Shown: piece by piece, positions 23,258-31,873 of the stretch
How the letters are laid out: every line of letters begins with the position of its first letter
Numbering within the stretch: the first letter of the stretch is position 1
Notes under the pieces: model-generated
The model's database searches: none
What the model saw: only the letters and a program-made list of their open reading frames with translations
What the model was told of the DNA's origin: nothing
Translations under genes and position numbers: made by a program
NCBI GenBank assembly: GCA_002698225.1
Contig: NZWD01000033.1
Location: 14,996 to 53,315, forward strand
Origin: Methanobacteriota archaeon
GTDB taxonomy: Archaea > Thermoplasmatota > Poseidoniia > Poseidoniales > Thalassarchaeaceae
Direction: 5' to 3'
Length of the DNA: 38,320 nucleotides

Positions 23258-24952
23258 ATGGCAGCGGGTTCAGACCCCAATGCTTTGCAGGGTCATGATG
23301 ACTCACAAGCAGATATGATGCAAGAGCAATGCATCCTTGTGGATTCGTCGGACAATAGAATCGGTTCAGAAACCAAGCTTAATTGCCATCAGGGTGATGG
23401 TATTCTTCATCGCGCTTTCAGTGTATTATTGTTTCATGGTGGTTACGAACTGTTGGTACAGAAGCGTTCTGATGACAAGATCACCTTCCCTTCTGTCTGG
23501 GCTAATACCTGCTGTAGCCACCCTCTCGATATTCCTGGGGAGAATGAGGATGCCGTAAGTGGTGTGATTAACGCTGCTAAGAGGAAACTGCACCAAGAAT
23601 TGGGGATACCACTGCAGCAATTAGAACAAATTGATTTTCAGCACATAGGTAGATTCCAGTATGAATGCAGGTGGGATAGTATTTGGGTTGAGAATGAAGT
23701 TGACCATGTAATAGTGGCCTATGTGAATAAGGAAGAGATTCAGATTGACCCTAACCCTAATGAAATTTCTGAGGCTAGGTGGTTGAATGTCGGTGAAGTA
23801 TGGGATATGATAAGTGGCAAAGGCATTTGGAAAGATGAGCTCGTAGCCCCTTGGTTCAAGTTGCTATACAATGAGTTCTTAGTTGAGTTTCTCCCGGAAC
23901 TCCCGCTTCCTAGGGATGATGTGGTGCATTTCGGAGAAGTAGATATGGATGGTAATTCAGTAGTCCCTGGACAGAATCTGATGGACACCATAGCACTCCA
24001 CCGAGAGCATGTCGAAGAAGTCATTATGAGCAGTCTTGACAAGATGAAACAAGAGAGGCTACATGGAGCAATGACGCATTTATTCTCGGGCGGAGGAAAG
24101 AGGTTGAGAGCTACCCTTCCTAGGTTGGTAGGCGAGGCTGTTGGTGAAGCCCATGCGGGACATTACACACTAGGTGCTTCGATAGAAATAATTCACAACT
24201 TCACTTTAGTTCATGATGATTTGATGGATCAAGACCCAATCAGAAGAGGATTGGATGCTGTACATGTGGCATATGATGATTCTACAGCGATTAATGCTGG
24301 CGATGCGATGTTAGCAGTCGCATTTGAGATTCTCGCAGAATCTACAAATATTGACTCAGACAAACTGGCATTTTTAGTCAGATCGATAGGTGAAATGGTC
24401 AGGAATGTAGCAGACGGACAACAGGAGGATATCTCATTCGAATCCAGAGACAAAGTGAGTGAGGAAGAATACATCGCTATGATTACTGGAAAGACTAGTG
24501 TGATGTTTGAAACATGCGCAGGTACTGGAGCAATGCTCGCAGGAGCATCTGAAGATGTCGTGAGAAATATGGAGAGTTGGGGGCTCAATCTAGGTCTCTG
24601 CTTCCAGTTAATGGACGACCTGATAGACATCACTGGAGATACGAAGACTCTTGGAAAACCTGCAGGTTCAGACATAGTTCAAGGCAAAAAAACGCTGATT
24701 GCTATACATGCCTTGCAATGTGGGGATGATATGCCTTACTTTCACAGGGCTTACGGTTCTGGTGAATGCTCAGACGAAGAATTGTTGAATGCTGTCCAAG
24801 AACTTCACGAAAGCGGTTCAATACGATACGCCAAAGATAGGGCCATGCATCATCACTCGTTAGCTCACCAGTGCCTAGACAAGTTGCCCGACAGTCCAGC
24901 GGTTTCCGTACTTAGGGAGTTAACTGACTTCCAATTGATACGAATCAACTAG
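23258..24952 (+). CDS. Fusion of Nudix IPP isomerase and GGPP synthase-type prenyltransferase
   Basis: This single 564-aa frame has two catalytic parts. The first ~220 residues are a type I (Nudix) isopentenyl-diphosphate isomerase: active-site Cys in NTCCSHPL, a Nudix segment with AAKRKLHQELG, and WVENEVDHV with the acidic catalytic site. The last ~330 residues are a trans-prenyltransferase: GGGKRLRA, first Asp-rich motif DDLMD, second DDLID, and TGKTSVMFE. The residue five before the first motif is Phe, a feature tied to C20 products in archaeal enzymes. Isomerase would supply DMAPP and the prenyltransferase would build GGPP for membrane ether lipids. The ATG at 23258 is chosen over TTG 23225; the residues before the isomerase look unconserved. 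Confidence 0.92.
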   Translation: MAAGSDPNALQGHDDSQADMMQEQCILVDSSDNRIGSETKLNCHQGDGILHRAFSVLLFHGGYELLVQKRSDDKITFPSVWANTCCSHPLDIPGENEDAVSGVINAAKRKLHQELGIPLQQLEQIDFQHIGRFQYECRWDSIWVENEVDHVIVAYVNKEEIQIDPNPNEISEARWLNVGEVWDMISGKGIWKDELVAPWFKLLYNEFLVEFLPELPLPRDDVVHFGEVDMDGNSVVPGQNLMDTIALHREHVEEVIMSSLDKMKQERLHGAMTHLFSGGGKRLRATLPRLVGEAVGEAHAGHYTLGASIEIIHNFTLVHDDLMDQDPIRRGLDAVHVAYDDSTAINAGDAMLAVAFEILAESTNIDSDKLAFLVRSIGEMVRNVADGQQEDISFESRDKVSEEEYIAMITGKTSVMFETCAGTGAMLAGASEDVVRNMESWGLNLGLCFQLMDDLIDITGDTKTLGKPAGSDIVQGKKTLIAIHALQCGDDMPYFHRAYGSGECSDEELLNAVQELHESGSIRYAKDRAMHHHSLAHQCLDKLPDSPAVSVLRELTDFQLIRIN

Positions 24953-24953
24953 T

Positions 24954-27161
24954 TCAATCCATGTAATGGGCTTCACCGGGAATCTCTTCTTTGAGTCCCT
25001 TCCTCTCTCTGATTTCTCCCGTTACAGTTCCAAACAGGTTTGGGGGAAGATGAACATAACCAGCATTCTCAGTATTCCAGATTGCCCTACCTTGGCTAGC
25101 AGCCCTGATATCATTTGAGAAACCAAATGTCTCGGCTACAGGCATAGATCCGATGATACTGGCTGTACTGCCATCTACAGGCATGTCCTCGATGACCCCT
25201 CGGCGAGTGGTAACTTCTCTAGTAACACCACCAATGACATCATTTGGTGCATCAATTCGAATCTTCTGGATTGGCTCAAAGATTACTGATTTGGACCTTA
25301 GTAAAGCACCCTTGATTGCGTTTCTGACTGCTGGGATAGTCTGCGCAGGACCACGGTGGATTGCATCCTCGTGGAGTTTAGCATCAACCAGTCTGACAAG
25401 TACTCCCATCAGTGGCTCATCTGCAACGGGGCCCTTCTTGCAAACATCGTTGAAGCCTTCGATTATGAGTTCCCTAGTTTCGTGCAGGTTCTGGATTCCT
25501 TTTGTGTCATTAACCAATAGATTGGTACCGTGAATTGCGTATATTTTCCTCATCAAATCCTTGTCCAAACCAAACTCAGCAAACCTATCGCCGACTCCTT
25601 TGGCATCCTTTGCGCGAACAGCACCTTCGCCGAAAGCACCCTCTCGTAGAGCATTGATTACATCATCAGGGAGGGGCTCAGTCTCAATGTAGAAACGATT
25701 GTGACGATTAGGAGATTTACCTTCGAAGGATCGTCCTTTGTTGTCCGCTGAAATTGACTCCCGGTAGACCACGATAGGCTCGCTAACAGTCACTTTGATG
25801 CCTTCCTCCTCTTCCAATCGATAGACTGTAATTTCAAGATGCAATTCTCCCATTCCAGCTAATAGTGCCTCACCAGTCTCCTGATCAGTTGAAACCTGTA
25901 AAGAAGCATCGGCCTTGCCTAGTCTTCTAAGGGCATCAATAAATTTTGGTAGATCCTTCATCGACTTGGGCTCGACTGCCACTGTAACAACAGGCTCAGA
26001 ATAGTGGCGAATCGCTTCGAATGGGGTGGCGTCCTCCTCTCTTGTGATTGTAACACCGGCCGCTGCGCTGCGAACGCCGGTGAGTGCTACGATGTTTCCA
26101 GATGAGACCTCGGGAACTTGTATCCTGTCTCCTCCAACCATCATACTAACTTGCTGGACACGTTCAGCCTTGGCACCGCCGAGGGCCCATACGGTCTCCC
26201 CGTGTGAGATAGTTCCTGAGTAGACTCTTCCCACGGCTACCTCTCCAGCATGTGGATCCATCCAAATCTTGGTGATCATCAACGAAAGGGGGCCGGATGC
26301 ATCGCAACTCATCATGGCAGTTCCTGTTTCTGATTCAAGGTCACCCTGCCAGATGTTGGGTATCCTATATTTCTGAGCGATTAAAGGTGAAGGAAGTTCC
26401 TCTACTGCCATATCCAGTAGAACCTCATGAACAGGGGCCTTCTGTGCTAGTTCCTTCTGCTCTTCGTTGTGACAATGCTCGAAGATTTGAGTGAAATTGA
26501 CTCCTGACTTCTGCATGTATGGTACGGTTATGCCCCAATTATGGTACGCAGATCCGAATGCGACGGTTCCGTCCTTGACACTGACTTGCCAGTCCTTGCG
26601 GTGCTCTTCTGGAGCGAATTGACGAATCAGAGTGTTGACTCTGGTTATCTGCTCCTCAAATCTACCCATCATGTCTTCGGGAGTAACTTGCAACTCGTTG
26701 ATTAGTCGGTCAACCTTGTTGATGAATAGTACAGGCTTCACCTTCTCTTTGAGCGCCTGCCTTACCACTGTTTCAGTCTGAGGCATTGCACCTTCGACAG
26801 CGCAGGTCAGAATGATGCATCCATCTACAGCACGCATGGCTCTTGTGACATCTCCGCCGAAGTCCACGTGTCCGGGCGTATCAATGAGATTGATGAGATA
26901 GTCATCTTCTCCGACACCGTGCACCATAGAGGCACTGGCTGCATTGATAGTGATGCCACGGGCGCTTTCCTGATCATCGAAATCTAGGACTCTTGATTTT
27001 CCAGCTAGTTCTTCAGACATCATCCCTGCACCAGCAATCAGATTGTCAGACAGGGTAGTTTTGCCATGGTCAATGTGTGCTGCGATAGCCAGGTTACGAA
27101 TCCTATCCCTTTGATGCATGACCTCAGTAGCACGCTTGATGTTGTCTTCCTTCCTACCCAT
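24954..27161 (-). CDS. Elongation factor 2 (aEF-2)
   Basis: This 735-aa translational GTPase has the P-loop AHIDHGKTT, the switch region GITINAASASM, DTPGHVDFGGDV and NKVDR. The domain IV tip reads LHEDAIHRGPAQ and holds the His normally converted to diphthamide. EF-2 drives ribosomal translocation. The ATG at 27161 is chosen because a GGTG sequence sits just upstream; the ORF-track start adds three residues. A TATA-like TTTATGAA lies about 40 bp upstream and a strong hairpin beyond it, so EF-2 may have its own promoter as well as read-through from rps12-rps7. It ends 1 bp from the convergent fusion gene. The diphthamide ligase Dph6 is at 36553. Confidence 0.96.
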   Translation of the reverse strand: MGRKEDNIKRATEVMHQRDRIRNLAIAAHIDHGKTTLSDNLIAGAGMMSEELAGKSRVLDFDDQESARGITINAASASMVHGVGEDDYLINLIDTPGHVDFGGDVTRAMRAVDGCIILTCAVEGAMPQTETVVRQALKEKVKPVLFINKVDRLINELQVTPEDMMGRFEEQITRVNTLIRQFAPEEHRKDWQVSVKDGTVAFGSAYHNWGITVPYMQKSGVNFTQIFEHCHNEEQKELAQKAPVHEVLLDMAVEELPSPLIAQKYRIPNIWQGDLESETGTAMMSCDASGPLSLMITKIWMDPHAGEVAVGRVYSGTISHGETVWALGGAKAERVQQVSMMVGGDRIQVPEVSSGNIVALTGVRSAAAGVTITREEDATPFEAIRHYSEPVVTVAVEPKSMKDLPKFIDALRRLGKADASLQVSTDQETGEALLAGMGELHLEITVYRLEEEEGIKVTVSEPIVVYRESISADNKGRSFEGKSPNRHNRFYIETEPLPDDVINALREGAFGEGAVRAKDAKGVGDRFAEFGLDKDLMRKIYAIHGTNLLVNDTKGIQNLHETRELIIEGFNDVCKKGPVADEPLMGVLVRLVDAKLHEDAIHRGPAQTIPAVRNAIKGALLRSKSVIFEPIQKIRIDAPNDVIGGVTREVTTRRGVIEDMPVDGSTASIIGSMPVAETFGFSNDIRAASQGRAIWNTENAGYVHLPPNLFGTVTGEIRERKGLKEEIPGEAHYMD

Positions 27162-27197
27162 TCCTAACACCTGTTGACGCGGCGACCTGACTATGGT

Positions 27198-27209
27198 TCA
27201 TAAATCCGA
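27198..27209 (-). promoter_or_regulatory. TATA-like element for EF-2
   Basis: Read on the minus strand, CGGATTTATGAA lies 25-30 bp upstream of a position about 16 nt before the EF-2 ATG, leaving a short leader that contains GGTG. It follows the hairpin at 27214. The spacing fits an archaeal promoter; no BRE is obvious. Confidence 0.35.
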
Positions 27210-27213
27210 TTGT

Positions 27214-27243
27214 GAGACTACTGAACAGACTCTCAGTAGTCTT
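27214..27243 (-). terminator. Stem-loop between rps7 and EF-2
   Basis: AGACTACTGA and TCAGTAGTCT form a perfect 10-bp stem around an 8-nt loop, extendable by a G-T pair. It lies between the rps7 stop (27261) and the EF-2 promoter region. On the minus strand it follows rps7 by about 20 nt but has no clear U-tract, so it could be a terminator, a processing site or an operon-internal regulatory hairpin. Confidence 0.5.
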
Positions 27244-27260
27244 GTTGCAAGGTGTTGCCA

Positions 27261-27869
27261 TCACCTCGCAGAGGCAGCGATACGCTCAATCTCCTCTCTC
27301 TTGCCGACTGAGAAGGAAGTGATATCGCCTTGTGCAGCCTTAGATATCTCTGTTACGATACCTTCTGTGAGTGTCCTACGGCTCTTGGCGGTGGCTGATG
27401 TAGAGCCGAGTGCAATGTTTCTAAGAGCGATATCGAGCCTGCGGTTGGGAGACGAGTCGACTGCCTTTGGTTGACTTACTGCTCCAACCTTGATTCTGGT
27501 CGTTTCTTCACAGGGTGCAGCTTCAATAATCGCATCGATGAATTTCTGTAGAGGATTCTCACCAGTCTTAGAGGCTATGTTATCGAGGGCGTTCTCGAAC
27601 GCTCTGGCACAATGCTGCTTCTTGCCAGAAAACTTACCTGTGCGCATCAGATTATTGATGAAACGCTCGACAACAGAGAGTTTGGACTTTCCGAACCATG
27701 CGTTGGCATGCCTTCCTCCTGAGTGAGGGGTTCCGATTGTTGTGAGATTGATGTATGGGGAAAGACCGGGGTCTGCACAGGTTACCTCAGATGCATCCCA
27801 CTTTCCGAATACCATTGTACCAATGCCCGCAATGGGCTTCTCTGGCTCCACAGTTGCTTCCTCGGACAT
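27261..27869 (-). CDS. rps7: Ribosomal protein uS7
   Basis: This 202-aa protein has the uS7 blocks PYINLTTIGTPHSGGRHA, VVERFINNLMRTG and RRTLTEGIVTEISKAA, with a C-terminal SVGKREEIERIAASAR. uS7 nucleates the small-subunit head and binds the 3' major domain of 16S rRNA. The ATG at 27869 is preferred over the ORF-track start, with GGTGAT 4 nt upstream overlapping the rps12 stop. rps12 precedes it by 4 nt, as in the archaeal str operon, and EF-2 follows. Confidence 0.95.
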   Translation of the reverse strand: MSEEATVEPEKPIAGIGTMVFGKWDASEVTCADPGLSPYINLTTIGTPHSGGRHANAWFGKSKLSVVERFINNLMRTGKFSGKKQHCARAFENALDNIASKTGENPLQKFIDAIIEAAPCEETTRIKVGAVSQPKAVDSSPNRRLDIALRNIALGSTSATAKSRRTLTEGIVTEISKAAQGDITSFSVGKREEIERIAASAR

Positions 27870-27873
27870 AGAA

Positions 27874-28314
27874 TCACCTGATTGGCTTCTCCTTACGGCC
27901 ACGGACCATCTCATCTAGAGAAACTCCATTGACCTTGATTACCTTGTATCTTACTCCTGGGAGGTCACCATACGACCTGCCCATTCTACCGCCGATTCCC
28001 TCGACTAGAACTTCGTCGTGCTCATCTATGAATGAGATAGCACCGTCGCCCGGAGCGAATGCAGTGAGTTTATTTCCGGTTCTAATTAGACTAATCTTGA
28101 CTGCCTTTCTAATCCCGGAGTTTGGTTGCTTAGCCTCGAAACCGACCTTCTCAATTACAATCCCCTTGGCTTGAGTGCTGCCCTTGAGTGGGTCGTGCTT
28201 GAGAATTCCCCCCTGGCGGCGCTTAATCTCACGATCTCTGAACTTACGCTCCTTCCAGCGATACTTCTTACGATCATTCTTCATCTTCGATCCGGAGAAT
28301 AATCCACGACCCAA
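27874..28314 (-). CDS. rps12: Ribosomal protein uS12
   Basis: This 146-aa protein has the archaeal uS12 profile: a basic N-terminus ([14 protein letters not shown]), then KAKQPNSG-like [31 protein letters not shown] and [14 protein letters not shown]. The segments around QPNSG and DLPGVRY lie at the decoding centre. The start is TTG with a GAGGTG sequence 5 nt upstream. A TATA-like CTTATACGG about 40 bp upstream is the likely promoter of the rps12-rps7 operon. Divergent from the UbiD-family gene. Confidence 0.95.
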   Translation of the reverse strand: MGRGLFSGSKMKNDRKKYRWKERKFRDREIKRRQGGILKHDPLKGSTQAKGIVIEKVGFEAKQPNSGIRKAVKISLIRTGNKLTAFAPGDGAISFIDEHDEVLVEGIGGRMGRSYGDLPGVRYKVIKVNGVSLDEMVRGRKEKPIR

Positions 28315-28352
28315 GTATACACCTCAGAATGACGCCCCGCCGACCTACCTCC

Positions 28353-28361
28353 CGTATAAGA
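28353..28361. promoter_or_regulatory. TATA-like element in the rps12/UbiD divergent gap
   Basis: CGTATAAGA (CTTATACG on the minus strand) is the best TATA candidate in the 129-bp gap. Toward rps12 it predicts a transcript start near 28330 and a leader of about 15 nt with a GAGGTG site, which is a good fit. Toward the UbiD gene it would give a leader of about 60 nt. Confidence 0.4.
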
Positions 28362-28371
28362 GCGTGACGGA

Positions 28372-28386
28372 CTCACCGTAGGTGAG
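28372..28386. promoter_or_regulatory. Short palindrome in the rps12/UbiD divergent gap
   Basis: CTCACC-GTA-GGTGAG is a perfect 6-bp inverted repeat with a 3-nt centre. It sits just beyond the TATA-like element on the UbiD side, roughly at the predicted UbiD transcript start. It could be an operator or mRNA hairpin; there is no other evidence. Confidence 0.35.
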
Positions 28387-28443
28387 GTGTTCAGTGCTCC
28401 AACCTCGCCAACATTCAAGCAGAAGACGCGCCGGCCACTAATT

Positions 28444-29715
28444 ATGTCCTTCAGGGACCTATTAGTCGGCGTTGAAGAGGTCAACGAAGAAATTGGTGTG
28501 GAGCATGACATGTTTGAGCACTCAGCATCCACCGGACATAAAGCCGTGATGTTTAATCGAATTAAGGGCACTGACGGTCTGCGATCTGCGCTTAATGTTC
28601 TCGCCAGAGACCGACTCTGCTCAATATTCGATATCACACCTGGGGAACTTATCGACATTCTCGCTTGGGCGATGGCAAACCCTATCCAGCCCGTAATAGT
28701 AGATTGTGGAGATGCTCCAGTCTTGGAGAATACTCAAGATTCGGTTAATCTGTCAGTGCTACCAATACCGTGGCATTATCCTGAAGATAGGGGTCGATAC
28801 CAATCTGCATCTGTCATCATTGCAGAATACGAGGGAGTTAGGAACATGTCGTTCCATAGACAATTCCTTCGAGATGAGAATCACTGTGTTTCTCGATTCG
28901 TACCTCGTCATCTGCGGACTATGACTGACAAGGCTCGTGAAAATGGCGATGAAATTGACATTGCTGTAGTAAATGGACCTGATGCTGCTGTTCTACTCGC
29001 AGCGGCTATGTCCTTCACACACGACCTAGACGAGTTAACTGTCGCCGCAGCCCTCCACCAGAGATTACATGGTAAGCCTCTCGAACTAGTTACTCTCCCT
29101 AACGGGATTCAAGTCCCTGCAGACTCTGAATATGCGATGGAAGCTAGAATCACACTGGAAGATGATGATGAGGGGCCGTATGTCGACATTACTGGCACAG
29201 TAGATGATGTGAGACAGGAGCCAGTAATTGAGTACGATGCAATTCATCATAGAAATTCAGCGGTATTTCATGCATTGATTCCAGCTGAAGTCGAACATAG
29301 AACTCTGATGGGATTGCCCAGAGCACCCACAATTAAAGCTGCAGTGAACGAGGTTGTCCCGTGTACTGATGTCTACATGACCGATGGGGGAAGTGGGTGG
29401 TTGTCAGCAGTGGTTTCTATACAGCCTCAGAGTAAGGGAGATGGAATAAAAGCCATTCATGCAGCTTTGAATGGACATAGATCAATGAAGCAGGTTACGA
29501 TAGTAGATACTGACATAGACTGCTCCAATCCCGTTCGCGTAGAATGGGCGTTAATGACTCGTTGGCAGCCCGATAAGGACACAGTCATTCTCTCAGAACA
29601 GAAAGGATCCAGCCTAGATCCATCTAGAGGAGAAGACGGTCTGACCAGTAAAATCGGCATAGATGCAACCTTGCCCCCGGGAATTGACCGCTCGCCCTAT
29701 GAGAGTGTCCTGTGA
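28444..29715 (+). CDS. UbiD-family prenyl-FMN-dependent decarboxylase
   Basis: This 423-aa protein has the UbiD fold: the N-terminal MSFRDLL block, NLSVLPIPWHYPEDRGRY around 100, the mid-protein RNMSFHRQFLRD, and EGPYVDITG with nearby acidic residues typical of the catalytic region. UbiD enzymes need prenylated FMN. In archaea one member, anhydromevalonate phosphate decarboxylase, acts before isopentenyl phosphate kinase in the modified mevalonate pathway, so with the kinase at 22411 that role is a fair but unproven guess; another aromatic decarboxylase is the alternative. I prefer the ATG at 28444 over the GTG at 28387. It heads an operon with a TPR gene and a Nudix gene. Confidence 0.88.
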   Translation: MSFRDLLVGVEEVNEEIGVEHDMFEHSASTGHKAVMFNRIKGTDGLRSALNVLARDRLCSIFDITPGELIDILAWAMANPIQPVIVDCGDAPVLENTQDSVNLSVLPIPWHYPEDRGRYQSASVIIAEYEGVRNMSFHRQFLRDENHCVSRFVPRHLRTMTDKARENGDEIDIAVVNGPDAAVLLAAAMSFTHDLDELTVAAALHQRLHGKPLELVTLPNGIQVPADSEYAMEARITLEDDDEGPYVDITGTVDDVRQEPVIEYDAIHHRNSAVFHALIPAEVEHRTLMGLPRAPTIKAAVNEVVPCTDVYMTDGGSGWLSAVVSIQPQSKGDGIKAIHAALNGHRSMKQVTIVDTDIDCSNPVRVEWALMTRWQPDKDTVILSEQKGSSLDPSRGEDGLTSKIGIDATLPPGIDRSPYESVL

Positions 29716-29810
29716 GGTTTTAGATGGCAACCGACATCGGGGCAAGTTTGCAACATCCTAGGCGAAGCCTTGGTAACCGACATCGCAGCCAAGCTAAAAA
29801 ATTCCTCAAT

Positions 29811-30689
29811 ATGTCTGAGAATGATTCAGATTATATCGGATGGGCTGAACAAAGTGCCCGGCAAGCTGTTCTCCATGATTTCACCCACCCAGATAATTGG
29901 AGAATTCTCGTGGAAGTGAAGCTGAAAGCAAGTGACGAGCCTGGAATCAGGGCGGTTCTTGTCGAGCTGTTCTCCGTACTTGGAAGGGATTCTGTATATC
30001 TGAAGCAATTGGACGGAGTTGACATGATTCATATGGGTTCTCAGATTCTAGAGGCTAGTCTCGATGCGGATCCTTTGGATTCAGACACATGGTGGGAGAT
30101 GACTAGGAGTTCCGAGGGTGGTGTCTACTCATTCTGCGAGAGAGTTAGGAGCCTAGACTTACGCGACATCCGTGCTAATGTTCTCTTCTCAAGAAGGCTT
30201 GAGCGTTTGAGGGACACAGGTCATGAGGATGAGTTTCTTGAGTTGTCTAAGTTAATCCTAGCGCATAGACCGAACAATCATGAAACCTGGTCAGAACTGG
30301 GCCGGATGCATGAGAGGAGAAAAGAATTTGACAATGCTTGGATGTGTTATGACCAAGCCCAAATCCATTTCCCAGAAATTCCTGCAAGAGATCGTTTCAT
30401 TGAGCGTATGGAATCCAAGATGGATGAGGGAGTTCCCGAATCATGGAATACTCCTGGTATAGATTCCAGAGTCGAGTTTCTCCAGCGAATGCAGGATCTG
30501 GCCGGCCAATCCTCAACTTCGAGTGAATCTATGATGCAAGACGAAGTGGAGGAACTACCATTGAATGAAGTGGATGCTTTATTGGAAGCAAACAGGCTTA
30601 CAGAGGCGTTCTTCCTAGCTAGGAGAATGGCTGCCGAGGGAGTAGATGGAGCCCCCAGTAAGGTAGAGCAAATTAGAGGTATGCTATGA
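29811..30689 (+). CDS. Tetratricopeptide-like repeat protein
   Basis: This helical 292-aa protein has TPR-like patterning; one clear unit is HETWSELGRMHERRKEFDNA followed by WMCYDQAQIHFPE. Less regular repeats precede it. It probably serves as a protein-interaction scaffold; no enzymatic motif is visible. The ORF-track start at 29724 adds a 29-residue basic segment that looks unconserved, so the ATG at 29811 is preferred, though the earlier start is 8 bp after the UbiD stop and not excluded. The stop overlaps the Nudix gene by ATGA. Confidence 0.68.
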   Translation: MSENDSDYIGWAEQSARQAVLHDFTHPDNWRILVEVKLKASDEPGIRAVLVELFSVLGRDSVYLKQLDGVDMIHMGSQILEASLDADPLDSDTWWEMTRSSEGGVYSFCERVRSLDLRDIRANVLFSRRLERLRDTGHEDEFLELSKLILAHRPNNHETWSELGRMHERRKEFDNAWMCYDQAQIHFPEIPARDRFIERMESKMDEGVPESWNTPGIDSRVEFLQRMQDLAGQSSTSSESMMQDEVEELPLNEVDALLEANRLTEAFFLARRMAAEGVDGAPSKVEQIRGML

Positions 30690-31081
30690 CAGGAGAATTC
30701 GCATTGGCGTGGACCACTTCCAAGTCTTCGACAGAAAAGTGCTGGGTCATGGTACTGCATAATGAGAGAGGATGGGAATTGCCTGGTGGAATGGTAGGCG
30801 AGGATGAGGAGATTGAACAAGCAGCATTGAGAGAATTGTTCGAAGAGACTGGTTTGCTCGGCACCGCGGTTGCGGTGGACTCGGAATTGTTGGAAGGTGG
30901 GCATGTAGTATGGATCCAAGTAGACGAGGACCCAGAACCTCTTCCTTGGGGTTCGATTGATTCTAGCATCGAGGAAGTCGGTTGGTGTGTTGATTTACCT
31001 GAGAATCTAGGATGGGGAGTAGAAGAGATTGAGTCCATCATTTCTCATGATTGGAGCAAATCTAGGAGTCTAGGATCTTGA
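30686..31081 (+). CDS. Nudix hydrolase
   Basis: This 131-aa protein has a complete Nudix box: GGMVGEDEEIEQAALRELFE followed by ETGL, with the metal-binding REL-x-EE core intact. WELPGG before it is the usual lead-in. Nudix enzymes split nucleoside diphosphate derivatives; substrate cannot be assigned. It is coupled to the TPR gene upstream. Its 3' end overlaps the convergent helical-protein gene by 37 bp, unusually long for this window. Confidence 0.86.
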   Translation: MTGEFALAWTTSKSSTEKCWVMVLHNERGWELPGGMVGEDEEIEQAALRELFEETGLLGTAVAVDSELLEGGHVVWIQVDEDPEPLPWGSIDSSIEEVGWCVDLPENLGWGVEEIESIISHDWSKSRSLGS

Positions 31082-31869
31082 ATTTCTCCAACCTTGTCCT
31101 CTATACTAGTAATCCAACCATCCTCTTCGAGCATTTCAGCTGCATCAATTAGTAGTCCTAAATCGGCCCTATCCATGCCGCTGGCATCTTCTAGAAGCAC
31201 AGGTAGCAGCATCTCCACGACCTCTCTGACATCTTTGGGGTTGGCAGGAATCCATGTCGTGCCCGGCTCGCTTCTAGGCTTGGCATTCTCGACCCTATGT
31301 TGCATTCGGGGAGCGATATCACTAACTTCTTCAAGAGCTATATCTAGCCACTCAAGAGAGGCAGTGAGTGATTCCGGGGCCATTCCTGAATCATTGAGAT
31401 AGCCTCTTGCAGCCCAAAGGTGCCTCATTGCTGTTGACAAGTCATCTAATGATGCTAGCATCCTCCCTACTTCTAGTCGGGATAAGCCTAGGATCTGAAT
31501 GGGGTGTCCGGTAGAGGGTGAGATACTGGAGTGCATTGCTAGCGCCATCATCGTTTCTCCTTTATTGCGATGCCATGCGGCCAAGTTGAGTATCGAAACA
31601 CCATGGTTGATGGATCCCGCAGAAATAGCGTTCAAGCGTTCCATGCACCACTTCAGTTCGGACCCTGTACTCTCATCGTCACCTATTCCGAAAAGTGCCC
31701 TCTGCATCCTAGTCAGAGCTTCGACCTCGGGGTCCTTCTCTTTACTAGACCTTGAACGGAGGAGTATATCATTTGACTTCAAGAGAAAATCCTCAGATTT
31801 TCCCTGCCGGACTTGCTCCATCAGAGTCCGCAACTCTGACATCAGTGGCGAGAAGTCTGAATTTTCCAT
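31045..31869 (-). CDS. Helical (TPR-like) protein at the end of the exosome operon
   Basis: I do not recognise this 274-aa protein. It is almost entirely helical with TPR-like spacing around SILNLAAWHRNKGETMMALAM and TAMRHLWAARGYLNDSG, and ends in an acidic, Leu-rich tail. No signal peptide or membrane helix is visible. Its ATG lies 4 nt after the prefoldin-like gene, so it belongs to the proteasome-exosome operon and may be a binding partner of that machinery. Function is not assigned. Confidence 0.7.
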   Translation of the reverse strand: MENSDFSPLMSELRTLMEQVRQGKSEDFLLKSNDILLRSRSSKEKDPEVEALTRMQRALFGIGDDESTGSELKWCMERLNAISAGSINHGVSILNLAAWHRNKGETMMALAMHSSISPSTGHPIQILGLSRLEVGRMLASLDDLSTAMRHLWAARGYLNDSGMAPESLTASLEWLDIALEEVSDIAPRMQHRVENAKPRSEPGTTWIPANPKDVREVVEMLLPVLLEDASGMDRADLGLLIDAAEMLEEDGWITSIEDKVGEIQDPRLLDLLQS

Positions 31870-31873
31870 CTTC

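Noticed and set aside
24229-24675. 148-aa minus-strand ORF
   Set aside because: Opposite the prenyltransferase Asp-rich motifs; Ser-rich shadow translation.
30347-30919. 190-aa minus-strand ORF
   Set aside because: It lies opposite the TPR and Nudix genes and crosses the intact Nudix box; it looks like a composition shadow.
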